NCBI GenBank assembly: GCA_002293375.1
Contig: DBDA01000031.1
Location: 1,006-31,025, forward strand
Direction: 5' to 3'
From: Odoribacter sp. UBA944
GTDB lineage: Bacteria > Bacteroidota > Bacteroidia > Bacteroidales > Marinifilaceae
Length of the DNA stretch: 30,020 nt
Shown here piece by piece: positions 15,261 through 23,712 of the stretch. How positions within the stretch are numbered: the stretch's first letter is position 1; every line of letters begins with the position of its first letter. The translations under genes and the position numbers were made by a program. Under the pieces are notes generated by a model. It was given only the letters and a program-made list of their open reading frames with translations. It was not told where the DNA came from and searched no databases.

Positions 15261-16713
15261 ACCCCTCTTTGGTATCTTTTACGGCAATGCCGGCGTTTTT
15301 CAGTTCGTCCCGGATCCGGTCCGATACGGCCCACTCCTTGTTGCGCTTAGCTTCGGAACGGATGGCCATCACCATGTCCAACACCTTTCCGAGGGCTTCC
15401 CGCTCTTTCCCGGCAGCCTCTCCGGCTTCGGCCAATCCCAAAATATCAAATACAAAACTGCGAAAGAGGGTCTTCAGCGCTTCCAGGTGTTCTGCGTCGA
15501 TCTGTTCGCTCCCCGCGGCAATCGAGTTGATGATCCGGACCCCTTCAAAGAGTTGGGAGATCAGGATCGGAGTATTCAGGTCGTCGTTCATCGCCTCGCT
15601 GCACCGGGCGGCAAGGGCCTCCGTATCCACCGTATTTTGATTCCCGGGTTTCAACTGCTCCAATGCCCCCACGGCGTTCATCAGCCGCTCATACCCCTTT
15701 TCGGCCGCTTTCAGGGCTTCGTTCGAGAAATCAAGCGGGCTGCGGTAGTGCGCCTGCAGGATAAAAAAACGCACGGTCATGGGGGAGTACGCCTGCTCCA
15801 GTACGTCGTTTTCGCCGGAAAACAACTGATCGAGCGTGATGAAATTCCCCAACGACTTCCCCATCTTCTGGCCGTTGATCGTGATCATATTGTTGTGCAT
15901 CCAGTACCGGACCGCTTCGTGCCCGTAAGCGGCCGTACTCTGCGCAATTTCACATTCGTGGTGCGGGAACTGCAGGTCCAGCCCGCCTCCGTGTATATCA
16001 AAGGTATCCCCCAAATACTTCTGGCTCATGCAGGAGCACTCTAAGTGCCAGCCGGGAAACCCCTCTCCCCAGGGCGACGGCCACCGCATAATGTGTTCCG
16101 GGGAGGCTTTTTTCCAGAGGGCGAAATCAAACGGGTTCCGTTTCTCCTCCTGCCCGTCCAGCCGGCGGGTATTGGCAAACAACTCTTCAACCTTCCGCCC
16201 GGAAAGTTTCCCGTATTCGTGCACCCGGTTGTACGCCTCCACATCAAAATAAATGCTTCCGTTGCTCTCGTAAGCAAACCCGTTGTCCAAAATCCTCTTC
16301 ACCAACGCCTGCTGTTCAATAATATGCCCGGAAGCCAACGGTTCAATGCTCGGAGAAAGCGTATTGAGCTGCTCCATGTTTTTGTGAAACCGGTTGGAGT
16401 AAAGCTGCACCAACTCCATCGGTTCCAACCGCTCCAATTGAGCCTTTTTGGCGATCTTGTCCTCGCCGTCGTCGCTGTCATTGGTTAGGTGCCCCACATC
16501 GGTGATGTTCCGGACATACCGCACCCGGTACCCCAACCAGGTCAGGTAGCGGAACAGCACATCAAACGTAACGGCGGGGCGGGCGTGTCCCAGGTGGGCG
16601 TCCCCGTACACCGTCGGGCCGCAGACATACAACCCCGCAAAAGGCGGGTTAAGCGCCTGGAACTCCTCCTTGCGGCGCGTCAGGGTATTGTAAATGAATA
16701 ACTTATCTTCCAT
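15241..16713 (-). CDS. cysS: Cysteinyl-tRNA synthetase
   Basis: A 490-residue class I aminoacyl-tRNA synthetase that charges tRNA-Cys. The zinc-binding Cys31 in YVCGPTVYG is followed by the HIGH-type motif HLGH (40-43). The second ATP-binding motif is KMGKS (283-287), a common variant of KMSKS. The anticodon-binding helical region and C-terminal domain are complete, and the length is normal. The gene starts just 14 nt after the DUF5131 stop, so it is either cotranscribed with the TcmP/DUF5131 cassette or uses a promoter inside DUF5131 (candidate at 16749-16756). It leads an apparent operon with the glutaminyl cyclase-like gene and ung. Confidence 0.98.
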   Translation of the reverse strand: MEDKLFIYNTLTRRKEEFQALNPPFAGLYVCGPTVYGDAHLGHARPAVTFDVLFRYLTWLGYRVRYVRNITDVGHLTNDSDDGEDKIAKKAQLERLEPMELVQLYSNRFHKNMEQLNTLSPSIEPLASGHIIEQQALVKRILDNGFAYESNGSIYFDVEAYNRVHEYGKLSGRKVEELFANTRRLDGQEEKRNPFDFALWKKASPEHIMRWPSPWGEGFPGWHLECSCMSQKYLGDTFDIHGGGLDLQFPHHECEIAQSTAAYGHEAVRYWMHNNMITINGQKMGKSLGNFITLDQLFSGENDVLEQAYSPMTVRFFILQAHYRSPLDFSNEALKAAEKGYERLMNAVGALEQLKPGNQNTVDTEALAARCSEAMNDDLNTPILISQLFEGVRIINSIAAGSEQIDAEHLEALKTLFRSFVFDILGLAEAGEAAGKEREALGKVLDMVMAIRSEAKRNKEWAVSDRIRDELKNAGIAVKDTKEGYEWEIE

Positions 16714-16727
16714 ATGTACGGACTGTT

Positions 16728-17492
16728 TTATCTAATTTCATTGATGCCCAAATTTAAAGAAACATCGATGCTCGGCATCGATTGATAGATTTGCCCGTTT
16801 AATCTTTTGCCGTTAAGTTTCTTGTTGCGCTTGATTCCGTCGCTTCCCCAAGTTCCCCATTGTTTGAAAAAGAATAGCAAATTCTGTTCTTCGACCTGAC
16901 GCATTATCGACAGCACCCACTCTTCTTTCATTGGGCGAGCTTTCAAACCACTCTCGCCGCCTACGATAGCCCAGTCTATTCCATGCAAATTCATCTCGCC
17001 CAAATCCTCCAACAGAGGCTCGCACGAAAGAAATTTAATGGTGGCATCGAGGTTGCGCAGGTGATCGATGCGGCTTTTTGAATTTCTCACATCCACAGTC
17101 ACTCCAAGCCACGCATTTGTAGGTACACGCCTCGACTCAAAATACTGCTCCATCCGCTCGGCACGTTTCGTGAGTATTTGATAGTTATGCCGGGGTGTGG
17201 ATTCGATAACGTTCATAACCTCATCCACGAATGAAAACGGAACGCTGTCATGGAACAGGTCGCTCATGGAACAAACGAAAATGGTATGGGGCTTTTTCCA
17301 GTGGAGCGGCTCGCAGAGGACATTATAATGCAACGTAACCCCGAATCCATTTTTGTATTTTTCCTGCCCCATAGCTTGGAGCCGACGGGCCATAACCTCA
17401 GCGTAACAATTTGCGCAACCGGCGGAGATCTTAGAACAGCCGGTTACGGGATTCCACGTCTTGTCCGTCCACTCTATTTTTGTTGTTTTCAT
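16728..17492 (-). CDS. DUF5131 / Gp37-Gp68 family three-Cys-motif protein
   Basis: A 254-residue protein of the phage Gp37/Gp68-like DUF5131 family. The N-terminus has the conserved IEWTDKTWNPVTGC and a C-x6-C-x2-C motif at Cys19, Cys26 and Cys29, a likely metal or iron-sulfur site reminiscent of radical-SAM proteins. Other family words are VCSMSDLFH, ILTKRAERM, WLGVTV, LSCEPLLEDL and GGESG. The biochemical function is not established. It begins 2 nt after the stop of the TcmP gene, which by family knowledge is its usual partner. Codon usage is more AT-rich than that of flanking cysS and ilvC, consistent with acquisition as a cassette. The reading frame is intact. Confidence 0.88.
   Translation of the reverse strand: MKTTKIEWTDKTWNPVTGCSKISAGCANCYAEVMARRLQAMGQEKYKNGFGVTLHYNVLCEPLHWKKPHTIFVCSMSDLFHDSVPFSFVDEVMNVIESTPRHNYQILTKRAERMEQYFESRRVPTNAWLGVTVDVRNSKSRIDHLRNLDATIKFLSCEPLLEDLGEMNLHGIDWAIVGGESGLKARPMKEEWVLSIMRQVEEQNLLFFFKQWGTWGSDGIKRNKKLNGKRLNGQIYQSMPSIDVSLNLGINEIR
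16749..16756 (-). promoter_or_regulatory. Candidate internal promoter for cysS within DUF5131
   Basis: The minus strand reads TAAATTTG, matching TAnnTTTG, within the last codons of DUF5131 and 36 nt from the cysS start. No -33 partner was found. It is tentative because the word lies in coding sequence. Confidence 0.3.
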
Positions 17493-17494
17493 AA

Positions 17495-18412
17495 TTAATC
17501 TTTCCCGATGATGTCTTTCGCAATTTTCAAACCAGCCGGCTTATTCGAAGCAAACACAAAGTGGAAAATGGGAACATTCTTTGTGTTTTTCATTACGAGA
17601 GGCTTTGGTGTAACGTGTTTCCAAATACCGGTTAGCCTCTTAATGTACAAGTCTGTAATCAGCTTAATCGGATCCGATTTCTTTTCAGTTATCGTTTCTT
17701 CCCCGAAGAGAGTAGGGTTAACTTTTTTGTCGTAAAATTCTTTCCTGATCTCCTCTTCCGTCATACCGAAGAATGAACAGAGTTTGTTGATATACGGAAG
17801 CCCCGCCTTCTTATCCAATAACCGATTAATAATAACTCCGGAAGGAACTAAAATCCACACATCGGATGCTGTATCTTTCAGAAGTTCGATGCTCTCCCAA
17901 TTGATCTGCATCCCAAACGGATCGAGCAATACAAGTGCCTTCAATTTTGTGTCCTTCTTGAGAGCTGCTGCCAACTCCTTAATCCACACATTTGCATCAC
18001 CAGGCCTGAATTGGAGTTTCGGCCCCATATCAAAGGTCCTCAACTTTTCTTCCAGCCGGTCGAGAGACTCTTTGTTCAAATCGACAAAATAATAATAGTC
18101 GAATTTGTGTGTGAGATTAAGCACCCGCTCGGCAGCACCTTTGTACACTTGTGTTCCCGTCTCCTCTATATCCAGATTTAAGAACGAAACTGTGCTGTCA
18201 GTTTCAGTATTATCGTTTCCCCGCTTATTTAAATCCCCGCTTCCCGCAAAGCCGTCAAAATACAGTGTTTTCCATCCGTATTTCTTTTTGTTTGTCTCCA
18301 TGATTGTCAGATACGCATTCACATACTTTTTGAACGCGTCCAACTTTTCAATTGTCCATTTGTTGCCCCACGTGGAGGATTTAGGTTTTGAGGTCGAGCG
18401 AGTTGTTGCCAT
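17495..18412 (-). CDS. tcmP: Three-Cys-motif partner protein TcmP (methyltransferase-like)
   Basis: A 305-residue protein of the TcmP family, named for its genomic pairing with three-Cys-motif (DUF5131) proteins. It looks like a Rossmann-fold methyltransferase. LYFDGFAGSGD (50-60) resembles SAM-binding motif I, an acidic residue follows the second strand (YYYFVDLNKES, about Asp111), and LLDPFG (162-167) sits where N-methyltransferases carry DPPY. A basic N-terminal tail is rich in Ser, Thr and Lys. The substrate is unknown; nucleic-acid modification is an inference only. It has its own -7 promoter element in the short gap after ilvC and is immediately followed by DUF5131. Its AT-rich composition differs from the ilv genes. 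Confidence 0.87.
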   Translation of the reverse strand: MATTRSTSKPKSSTWGNKWTIEKLDAFKKYVNAYLTIMETNKKKYGWKTLYFDGFAGSGDLNKRGNDNTETDSTVSFLNLDIEETGTQVYKGAAERVLNLTHKFDYYYFVDLNKESLDRLEEKLRTFDMGPKLQFRPGDANVWIKELAAALKKDTKLKALVLLDPFGMQINWESIELLKDTASDVWILVPSGVIINRLLDKKAGLPYINKLCSFFGMTEEEIRKEFYDKKVNPTLFGEETITEKKSDPIKLITDLYIKRLTGIWKHVTPKPLVMKNTKNVPIFHFVFASNKPAGLKIAKDIIGKD

Positions 18413-18433
18413 AAGATGGTAATTTCAACCTTC

Positions 18434-18441
18434 CAAAGGTA
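18434..18441 (-). promoter_or_regulatory. -7 promoter element of the TcmP/DUF5131 cassette
   Basis: The minus strand reads TACCTTTG, matching TAnnTTTG, 21 nt from the TcmP start, in the 46-nt gap after ilvC. No terminator is visible after ilvC, so readthrough from the ilv operon may add to expression. Confidence 0.45.
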
Positions 18442-18458
18442 AACAATCTTGGGAACAT

Positions 18459-19505
18459 TCAGTTGTTTTCCGGACGCAATTTCCGGACCGCCGCCCCCGC
18501 CTGCCACAGTTCCGAACGGCGCATCTCCTCCAGCTCCTCCTCCAACTTCTCCCGGTAATCCGGACGGCTGTTGGCGTCAATAGAACGCTGCGCTTCGTTG
18601 CCGTTCGCCACCTCCCGATAAAGTTCCTGGAACACAGGGCGGGTAGCATCCCGGAATTTCATCCACCAGTCCAGCGCCCCCCGTTGCGCCGTCGTGGAGC
18701 AGTTGGCGTACATCCAGTCCATGCCGTTTTCGGAAACCAACGGCATCAGGCTCTGGGTCAGCTCCTCCACCGTCTCGTTAAAGGCTTCCGAAGGGGAGTG
18801 CCCGTTGGCCCGCAGGGTCTCGTACTGGGCGGCAAAAATGCCCTGTATCGCCCCCATCAGGGTGCCTCGCTCCCCCGTCAGGTCCGAGTACACCTCCTTT
18901 TTAAACGTCGTTTCAAACAGATAACCGGAGCCGACCCCGATCCCCAACGCCACCACCCGTTCCCGGGCCCTTCCCGTCGCATCCTGAAACACAGCGTAAC
19001 TGGAATTCAGGCCGCGCCCCTGCAGGAACATCCGCCGCAAGCTGGTCCCGGAACCCTTCGGCGCAATCAGGATCACATCCACATCCGCAGGCGGCACAAT
19101 CCCCGTCCGCTCTTTGTACGTAATGCCGAACCCGTGCGAAAAATAAAGTGCCTTCCCCGGGGTCAGGTGTTTCTTAACAACGGGCCACGCCGCGATCTGC
19201 CCGGCGTCCGACAGCAAAAATTGCACAATAGTGCCGCGTTGGGCCGCCTCCTCAATCTCAAACAGGTCTTTGCCCGGCACCCAGCCGTCCGCCACCGCCT
19301 TGTCCCAGCTTTTGCTATTCTTGCGCTGCCCCACAATCACCCGGAAACCGTTGTCTTTCAGGTTCAGGGACTGTCCGGGGCCTTGCACCCCGTAGCCGAT
19401 CACGGCGATAGTCTCCTCTTTTAAAGTCTCCAATGCCTGGGCCAACGGGAACTCCTCCCGGGTCACCACATTCTCCTCCGTCCCTCCGAAATTGATCTTT
19501 GCCAT
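18459..19505 (-). CDS. ilvC: Ketol-acid reductoisomerase
   Basis: A 348-residue enzyme that isomerises and reduces acetolactate or acetohydroxybutyrate with NADPH and Mg2+, the second common step of valine, leucine and isoleucine synthesis. The N-terminal Rossmann loop is AVIGYGVQGPGQ (about 34-45), followed by the cofactor loop VGQRKNSKSWD, whose Arg and Ser residues fit NADPH preference. The C-terminal knotted domain has the metal-binding stretch SDLTGERGTL. Length and sequence fit the form found in Bacteroidota. It is the last gene of ilvD-ilvB-ilvN-ilvC. It begins 33 nt after ilvN, and that gap contains a copy of a 19-nt dispersed motif. Confidence 0.98.
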   Translation of the reverse strand: MAKINFGGTEENVVTREEFPLAQALETLKEETIAVIGYGVQGPGQSLNLKDNGFRVIVGQRKNSKSWDKAVADGWVPGKDLFEIEEAAQRGTIVQFLLSDAGQIAAWPVVKKHLTPGKALYFSHGFGITYKERTGIVPPADVDVILIAPKGSGTSLRRMFLQGRGLNSSYAVFQDATGRARERVVALGIGVGSGYLFETTFKKEVYSDLTGERGTLMGAIQGIFAAQYETLRANGHSPSEAFNETVEELTQSLMPLVSENGMDWMYANCSTTAQRGALDWWMKFRDATRPVFQELYREVANGNEAQRSIDANSRPDYREKLEEELEEMRRSELWQAGAAVRKLRPENN

Positions 19506-19522
19506 ACTGATTCGTTTTTATG

Positions 19523-19541
19523 ATTTTTAAACAGACTCTTA
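19523..19541 (-). repeat. Dispersed 19-nt motif, copy 3
   Basis: ATTTTTAAACAGACTCTTA on the plus strand is identical to 12580-12598. On the minus strand it reads TAAGAGTCTGTTTAAAAAT; the TAA is the ilvN stop codon and the rest lies in the ilvN-ilvC gap. Confidence 0.6.
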
Positions 19542-20033
19542 AATATACTCTTCCAACAACTCTTTGTTGTACCGGCTCACCGCCACCGTACCCGAACGGA
19601 CAAACTGAAAAACCCCGTAAGGCTTCAACAGCTCAAAAAGCGCTTGCGTTTCATTCGTATAACCGGTCTTTTCCAGGACGATGCAGTCGTCTTCCACCTC
19701 CAGTATCCGCACATGCTGTTCCCGCACCAACTTCTCAACATCTTTGTTGTGGGCCACTTTATACAGGGCAATCTCCTGTTGCACCACCTCCTCCGGTGTA
19801 AAAACATACACTTTCAGCACATCGATCTTCTTCTCGATCTGGCGGGCGGCCTTCTCCACCTTCTCCCGTTCGCTCCGCACCACAATCGTATACTGGTGGA
19901 TCCCGCCGACGGAAGACTCCGAAGCCGTAATGCTTTCAATATTAATGTCCCGGTAAATAAACACAGTAGTAACCTGGTTCAACAGCCCTTTGCTGTTCTC
20001 CGAAAAGATCGTGATAATATACTCTTGCTCCAT
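19539..20033 (-). CDS. ilvN: Acetolactate synthase small (regulatory) subunit
   Basis: A 164-residue regulatory subunit that binds valine and raises activity of the catalytic subunit. An N-terminal ACT domain (about 3-78) starts with YIITIFSENSKGLLNQVTTVF and includes the INIESITAS strand; a C-terminal small-subunit domain follows. The start ATG at 20033 is chosen because it opens the ACT domain; a longer reading frame starts inside ilvB and gives 30 residues unlike the family. It follows ilvB by 34 nt and precedes ilvC in the operon. Family length (about 160-185) agrees. Confidence 0.95.
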   Translation of the reverse strand: MEQEYIITIFSENSKGLLNQVTTVFIYRDINIESITASESSVGGIHQYTIVVRSEREKVEKAARQIEKKIDVLKVYVFTPEEVVQQEIALYKVAHNKDVEKLVREQHVRILEVEDDCIVLEKTGYTNETQALFELLKPYGVFQFVRSGTVAVSRYNKELLEEYI

Positions 20034-20067
20034 GTCAATAACGTAAATAACTTTTTTTCCAATCCGC

Positions 20068-21765
20068 CTATGCCCACCTGATCTCCGAAACGGCGGCCCC
20101 TGCGGGCACCATCGGGAACACATTGCCCTCCTGTTCCACCTTCACCTCCAGCAAAAAAGCCGTTTTGCTCTCCGCCAGTTGCTTCACCGCCTCCTCCAAC
20201 TCCTCCCGTTGCTCCACACGGCGGTAGGGGATACCATTGGCCTGGGCCAGCAGCCCGAAGTCCGGATTTTGCATCTCCGTAAAAGAGTACCTCCGGTCAA
20301 AAAACAGCTCCTGCCACTGCCGCACCATCCCCAGAAAACCGTTGTTCAGGACAACCATCTTCACCGCCGCCCCGGTCTGCATAATAGTGCACAACTCCTG
20401 AATATTCATCTGGAAACCGCCGTCCCCGGCAAAGAGGCACACCTCCCGCTCGGGCGCGCCGATCTTCGCCCCGATAGCGGCAGGCAGGCCGAACCCCATC
20501 GTTCCCAACCCGCCGGATGTAATCAAGCTCCGGCTCTTCCTAAAGCGGGAGTAGCGGGCGGCGATCATCTGCTGCTGCCCGACGTCGGTGACAATAACAG
20601 CCTCCGCATCAAACGCCAGGGCGGCCCGGTACACCACTTCGCCCATACGGATAGCGGAGGTAGAGGGAAACAATTCGGACTCGATGACTTTCCGGTACTC
20701 CGTGTCATAACAGGCGCGGAACTCCTCTATCCACGCCTCGTGCTCCCTGCGGCCGATCAACTCCGTCAAAAGCGGCAAGGTCTCCCGGACATCCCCGATA
20801 ACCGGGACATCCGCCCGGACAATCTTATTGACCTCGGAGGGATCAATCTCCAAATGGATGATCTTGGCATTCGCCCCGAACTGCTTGGGATTCCCGGTGA
20901 CCCGGTCGTCAAACCGCATCCCGGCGGCAATCAACAGGTCACACTCCCGGTTTTTAATGTTCGGGGCGTAATTTCCGTGCATCCCCAGCATCCCGACATA
21001 GTGCGGGTGGTCGGTGGGCAGGGCGGAGAGCCCCAACAGCGTGCACGCCGCCGGAATACCGCTCTTCTCCATAAAAGCGGCCAACTCCTCCTCGGCCCCG
21101 CCCGTCAGGATCCCTTGCCCTACCAGCAGCAACGGCCTGCGGGCTTGGTCGATCAGCCGGGCGGCCTCGGCCAATTGGTCACGGTCGGGCTTGGGGCAGG
21201 GAGTATAACTCCGGATCTGCGTCACCTTTTCATAGCGGAAAGGGGCTCTCTCCTGCTGCGCATCCTTAGTGATGTCCACCACCACCGGCCCCGGCCTGCC
21301 GCTCCGGGCAATGTAAAAAGCCCGGGCAATAGCCGCCGGAATATCGGCCGCCCGCTTCACCTGGCAGTTCCATTTGGTCACCGCCTGCGTGATCCCGATA
21401 AAATTAGTCTCCTGAAAAGCATCTGTTCCGAGCAGGGCGGAGCCGACCTGTCCGCTGACCACCACCAGCGGCGTAGAATCCAACAGGGCGTCCGCCAAAC
21501 CGGTCACGGTATTGGTGGAACCCGGACCGGAGGTGACCAGGCACACGCCCGTCTTGCCGCTGACACGGGCATACCCTTCGGCTGCATGCACAGCGCCCTG
21601 TTCGTGTCGGACCAGAATGTGGTTGAGTTGCTCCCGGTATCCGTACAAAGCGTCATATACCGGCATAATCGTGCCTCCGGGGTAACCGAAAACGGTCTCA
21701 GTCCCCTCCGCCAACAGAGAGCGGATAACGGCTTCGGAGCCGCTGATAACAGGTGTATTCTCCAT
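20068..21765 (-). CDS. ilvB: Acetolactate synthase large (catalytic) subunit
   Basis: A 565-residue thiamine-diphosphate enzyme that condenses two pyruvates, or pyruvate with 2-oxobutyrate, as the first common step of branched-chain amino-acid synthesis. The N-terminal domain has VFGYPGGTIMPVYDALY and the catalytic Glu55 in RHEQGAVHAAEGYA. The FAD-binding central domain and the C-terminal thiamine-diphosphate motif GDGGFQMNIQEL...LNN (about 446-476) are intact. Its gene lies 3 nt after the ilvD stop, indicating tight coupling, and is followed by its regulatory subunit ilvN. Anabolic rather than catabolic acetolactate synthase is favoured by this operon. Confidence 0.97.
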   Translation of the reverse strand: MENTPVISGSEAVIRSLLAEGTETVFGYPGGTIMPVYDALYGYREQLNHILVRHEQGAVHAAEGYARVSGKTGVCLVTSGPGSTNTVTGLADALLDSTPLVVVSGQVGSALLGTDAFQETNFIGITQAVTKWNCQVKRAADIPAAIARAFYIARSGRPGPVVVDITKDAQQERAPFRYEKVTQIRSYTPCPKPDRDQLAEAARLIDQARRPLLLVGQGILTGGAEEELAAFMEKSGIPAACTLLGLSALPTDHPHYVGMLGMHGNYAPNIKNRECDLLIAAGMRFDDRVTGNPKQFGANAKIIHLEIDPSEVNKIVRADVPVIGDVRETLPLLTELIGRREHEAWIEEFRACYDTEYRKVIESELFPSTSAIRMGEVVYRAALAFDAEAVIVTDVGQQQMIAARYSRFRKSRSLITSGGLGTMGFGLPAAIGAKIGAPEREVCLFAGDGGFQMNIQELCTIMQTGAAVKMVVLNNGFLGMVRQWQELFFDRRYSFTEMQNPDFGLLAQANGIPYRRVEQREELEEAVKQLAESKTAFLLEVKVEQEGNVFPMVPAGAAVSEIRWA

Positions 21766-21768
21766 GAT

Positions 21769-23592
21769 CTATACTGTTTTATCCCATTCACGTACCGCCC
21801 CCTTATCCGCAGAGCTGACAAACCGGGCGTACATCTGCAACGCTTTGGAAACGGCGCGTTCCCGTTTCGCCGGGCGAAAGGCCTCCACCGCCTCCATCCG
21901 CCTCTGCAACTCCTCGCCGGAAACATCCACCCGGATGCTCCGTTCCGGGATATCTATCTCGATCGGATCCCCGTCCCGGACAACCGCAAGAACACCTCCG
22001 GCGGCAGCTTCCGGGGAGATGTGCCCGACCGAGAGGCCGGAGGAACCTCCGGAGAAACGGCCGTCGGTGATGAGGGCGCAGGCCTTGTCCAACTGTTTGG
22101 ACTTGAGGTAGGAGGTAGGGTAGAGCATCTCCTGCATACCGGGGCCGCCCCGGGGGCCTTCGTAGCGGATTACCACCACATCGCCGGGCTGTACCCTGCC
22201 TGTCAGGATCCCCTCCACCGCCTCCTCCTGCGATTCAAAAACCCGGGCGCTCCCCCGGAACCGGAGCAGCGACGGGTCCACGCCCGCCGTTTTAACAATG
22301 CATCCGTCCGGTGCCAAATTCCCTTTCAGCACGGCCAATCCGCCGTCCTGAAAATACGCGTGTGCCGCCTCCCGGATGCACCCGTTTTTCCGGTCACACT
22401 CCATCTTTTCGTAATAATTCCCCTGGCTGCCCAACTCGGTACTGAACACCTCTCCGGGCGCACTCAGGTAATACTTGCGGGCCTTTTCGGTAAACTCCGG
22501 GCTGTTCCGGCCGTACCGCCTCAGGCAGGCGGCCAAAGATGCGTGCCCCACCCGCTTGACAGAGGAATCCAGCAACCCCGCCCGCTCCAATTCATCCAAA
22601 ATACCCATCACCCCGCCCGCCCGGTTCACATCCTGTATGTGGTAAGCGCCGTTGGGAGCTACTTTACACAGAACGGGCGCTCTTCGCGACAGGCGGTCGA
22701 TATCCGCCATCGTCACGTCGACGCCGGCCTCCCGGGCAACGGCCAGCAGGTGCAACACCGTGTTGGTAGAACCTCCCATCGCCATGTCCAGCAACAAGGC
22801 GTTTTCAAAAGCGGCTTTCGTGGCGATGGAGCGCGGCAGCACCGACTCATCCCCCTCAAAATAATACGCCCCGGCCATCTGCACGATCAGGGAAGCGGCC
22901 TTCTCAAACAACCGTTTCCGGTTCTTGTGGGTGGCGGGGATCGTGCCGTTCCCGGCCAACGCCAATCCCAACGCTTCATTCAGGCAGTTCATGGAGTTTG
23001 CCGTAAACATACCGGAGCAGCAACCGCACCCGGGGCAGGCAACCCTCTCCACCTCCCGCAGCGTCTCCTCACCGACCGTTTCGTCGGCCCCCATCACCAT
23101 AACATCCACAAGGTCGATGTGCTCCCCCTTGTACACACCCGCCTCCATGGGGCCACCGGAAACAAAGATCGTGGGAATATTCAGCCGCATGGCCGCCATC
23201 AGCATACCGGGAGTAACCTTGTCGCAATTGCTGATGCACACCAAAGCATCCACCCGGTGGGCGTTGGCCATGTACTCAATACTGTCCGCAATGATCTCCC
23301 GCGAGGGCAGGGAGTACAACATACCCTCGTGCCCCATAGCGATGCCGTCATCAATGGCGATCGTATTGAATTCGGCGGCAAAACAGCCCCGCTTCTCGAT
23401 CACCTGTTTCACATACTGCCCAATCGCGTGCAGGTGGACATGCCCCGGCACCAATTGGGTAAACGAATTGGCAATACCGATCACCGGCATACCGAACTGC
23501 TCTTCCTTCATTCCGTTGGCCCTCCAAAGGCTTCTGGCCCCGGCCATCCGCCGGCCCTCCATAGTCACGGAGCTTCGTAATCTGTTTCTCAT
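21769..23592 (-). CDS. ilvD: Dihydroxy-acid dehydratase
   Basis: A 607-residue iron-sulfur enzyme that dehydrates 2,3-dihydroxy acids to the 2-keto acids of valine and isoleucine, the third common step. Conserved words include GIANSFTQLVPGHVH, EFNTIAIDDGIAMGHEGM, CISNCDKVTPGM and CPGCGCCSGMFTANSMNCL, the last two holding cluster cysteines. DGRFSGGSSGLSVGHISPEA is near the C-terminus. The NSFTQ form, without the Cys found at the corresponding place in [2Fe-2S] enzymes, resembles the E. coli [4Fe-4S] type. It is the first gene of the ilv operon. A 200-nt leader with a regulatory peptide and an attenuator terminator precedes it, so its expression should depend on branched-chain aminoacyl-tRNA levels. 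Confidence 0.98.
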   Translation of the reverse strand: MRNRLRSSVTMEGRRMAGARSLWRANGMKEEQFGMPVIGIANSFTQLVPGHVHLHAIGQYVKQVIEKRGCFAAEFNTIAIDDGIAMGHEGMLYSLPSREIIADSIEYMANAHRVDALVCISNCDKVTPGMLMAAMRLNIPTIFVSGGPMEAGVYKGEHIDLVDVMVMGADETVGEETLREVERVACPGCGCCSGMFTANSMNCLNEALGLALAGNGTIPATHKNRKRLFEKAASLIVQMAGAYYFEGDESVLPRSIATKAAFENALLLDMAMGGSTNTVLHLLAVAREAGVDVTMADIDRLSRRAPVLCKVAPNGAYHIQDVNRAGGVMGILDELERAGLLDSSVKRVGHASLAACLRRYGRNSPEFTEKARKYYLSAPGEVFSTELGSQGNYYEKMECDRKNGCIREAAHAYFQDGGLAVLKGNLAPDGCIVKTAGVDPSLLRFRGSARVFESQEEAVEGILTGRVQPGDVVVIRYEGPRGGPGMQEMLYPTSYLKSKQLDKACALITDGRFSGGSSGLSVGHISPEAAAGGVLAVVRDGDPIEIDIPERSIRVDVSGEELQRRMEAVEAFRPAKRERAVSKALQMYARFVSSADKGAVREWDKTV

Positions 23593-23626
23593 TTTGCGGC
23601 TTGTTGTGCAGTGCTATCGTCCAAAT

Positions 23627-23658
23627 AAAAAAGGCCTTTCCCGTTTGGAGAAAGGCCC
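23627..23658 (-). terminator. Attenuator terminator of the ilv operon
   Basis: On the minus strand GGCCTTTC (23657-23650) pairs with GAAAGGCC (23640-23633), an 8-bp perfect stem with a 9-nt loop, followed by six U residues (23632-23627). It lies between the leader peptide and ilvD, so it can stop transcription before the structural genes. Confidence 0.85.
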
Positions 23659-23712
23659 GTATCGTAATCTATGTAATGTATTGCTATACCTCTGATCCAT
23701 ACCCCTTTCTCC
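23647..23712 (-). promoter_or_regulatory. Antiterminator pairing of the ilv attenuator
   Basis: GGAGAAAGG at 23712-23704, inside leader codons 21-24, is perfectly complementary (9 bp) to CCTTTCTCC at 23655-23647. The second segment forms most of the 5' arm of the terminator, so the two structures exclude each other. Further upstream, UUCCGGCAGU (23736-23727) can pair with ACUGCGGGAG (23718-23709) with one mismatch and one wobble. That would sequester the antiterminator strand, giving the classical 1:2, 2:3 and 3:4 arrangement. Confidence 0.75.

Noticed and set aside
16760..16778. Palindrome ATCGATG-CTCGG-CATCGAT near the end of DUF5131
   Set aside because: It lies wholly within coding sequence with no second copy. 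A chance product of codons is as likely as a site.
20034..20123. A 30-residue N-terminal extension of ilvN
   Set aside because: It overlaps the end of ilvB and does not resemble the ACT-domain start.
20179..23580. A very long plus-strand open frame (over 1100 codons) opposite ilvB and ilvD
   Set aside because: It lies exactly antisense to two well-recognised genes and its translation is Arg/His/Pro-rich with no domain. It is a by-product of codon bias on the minus strand.
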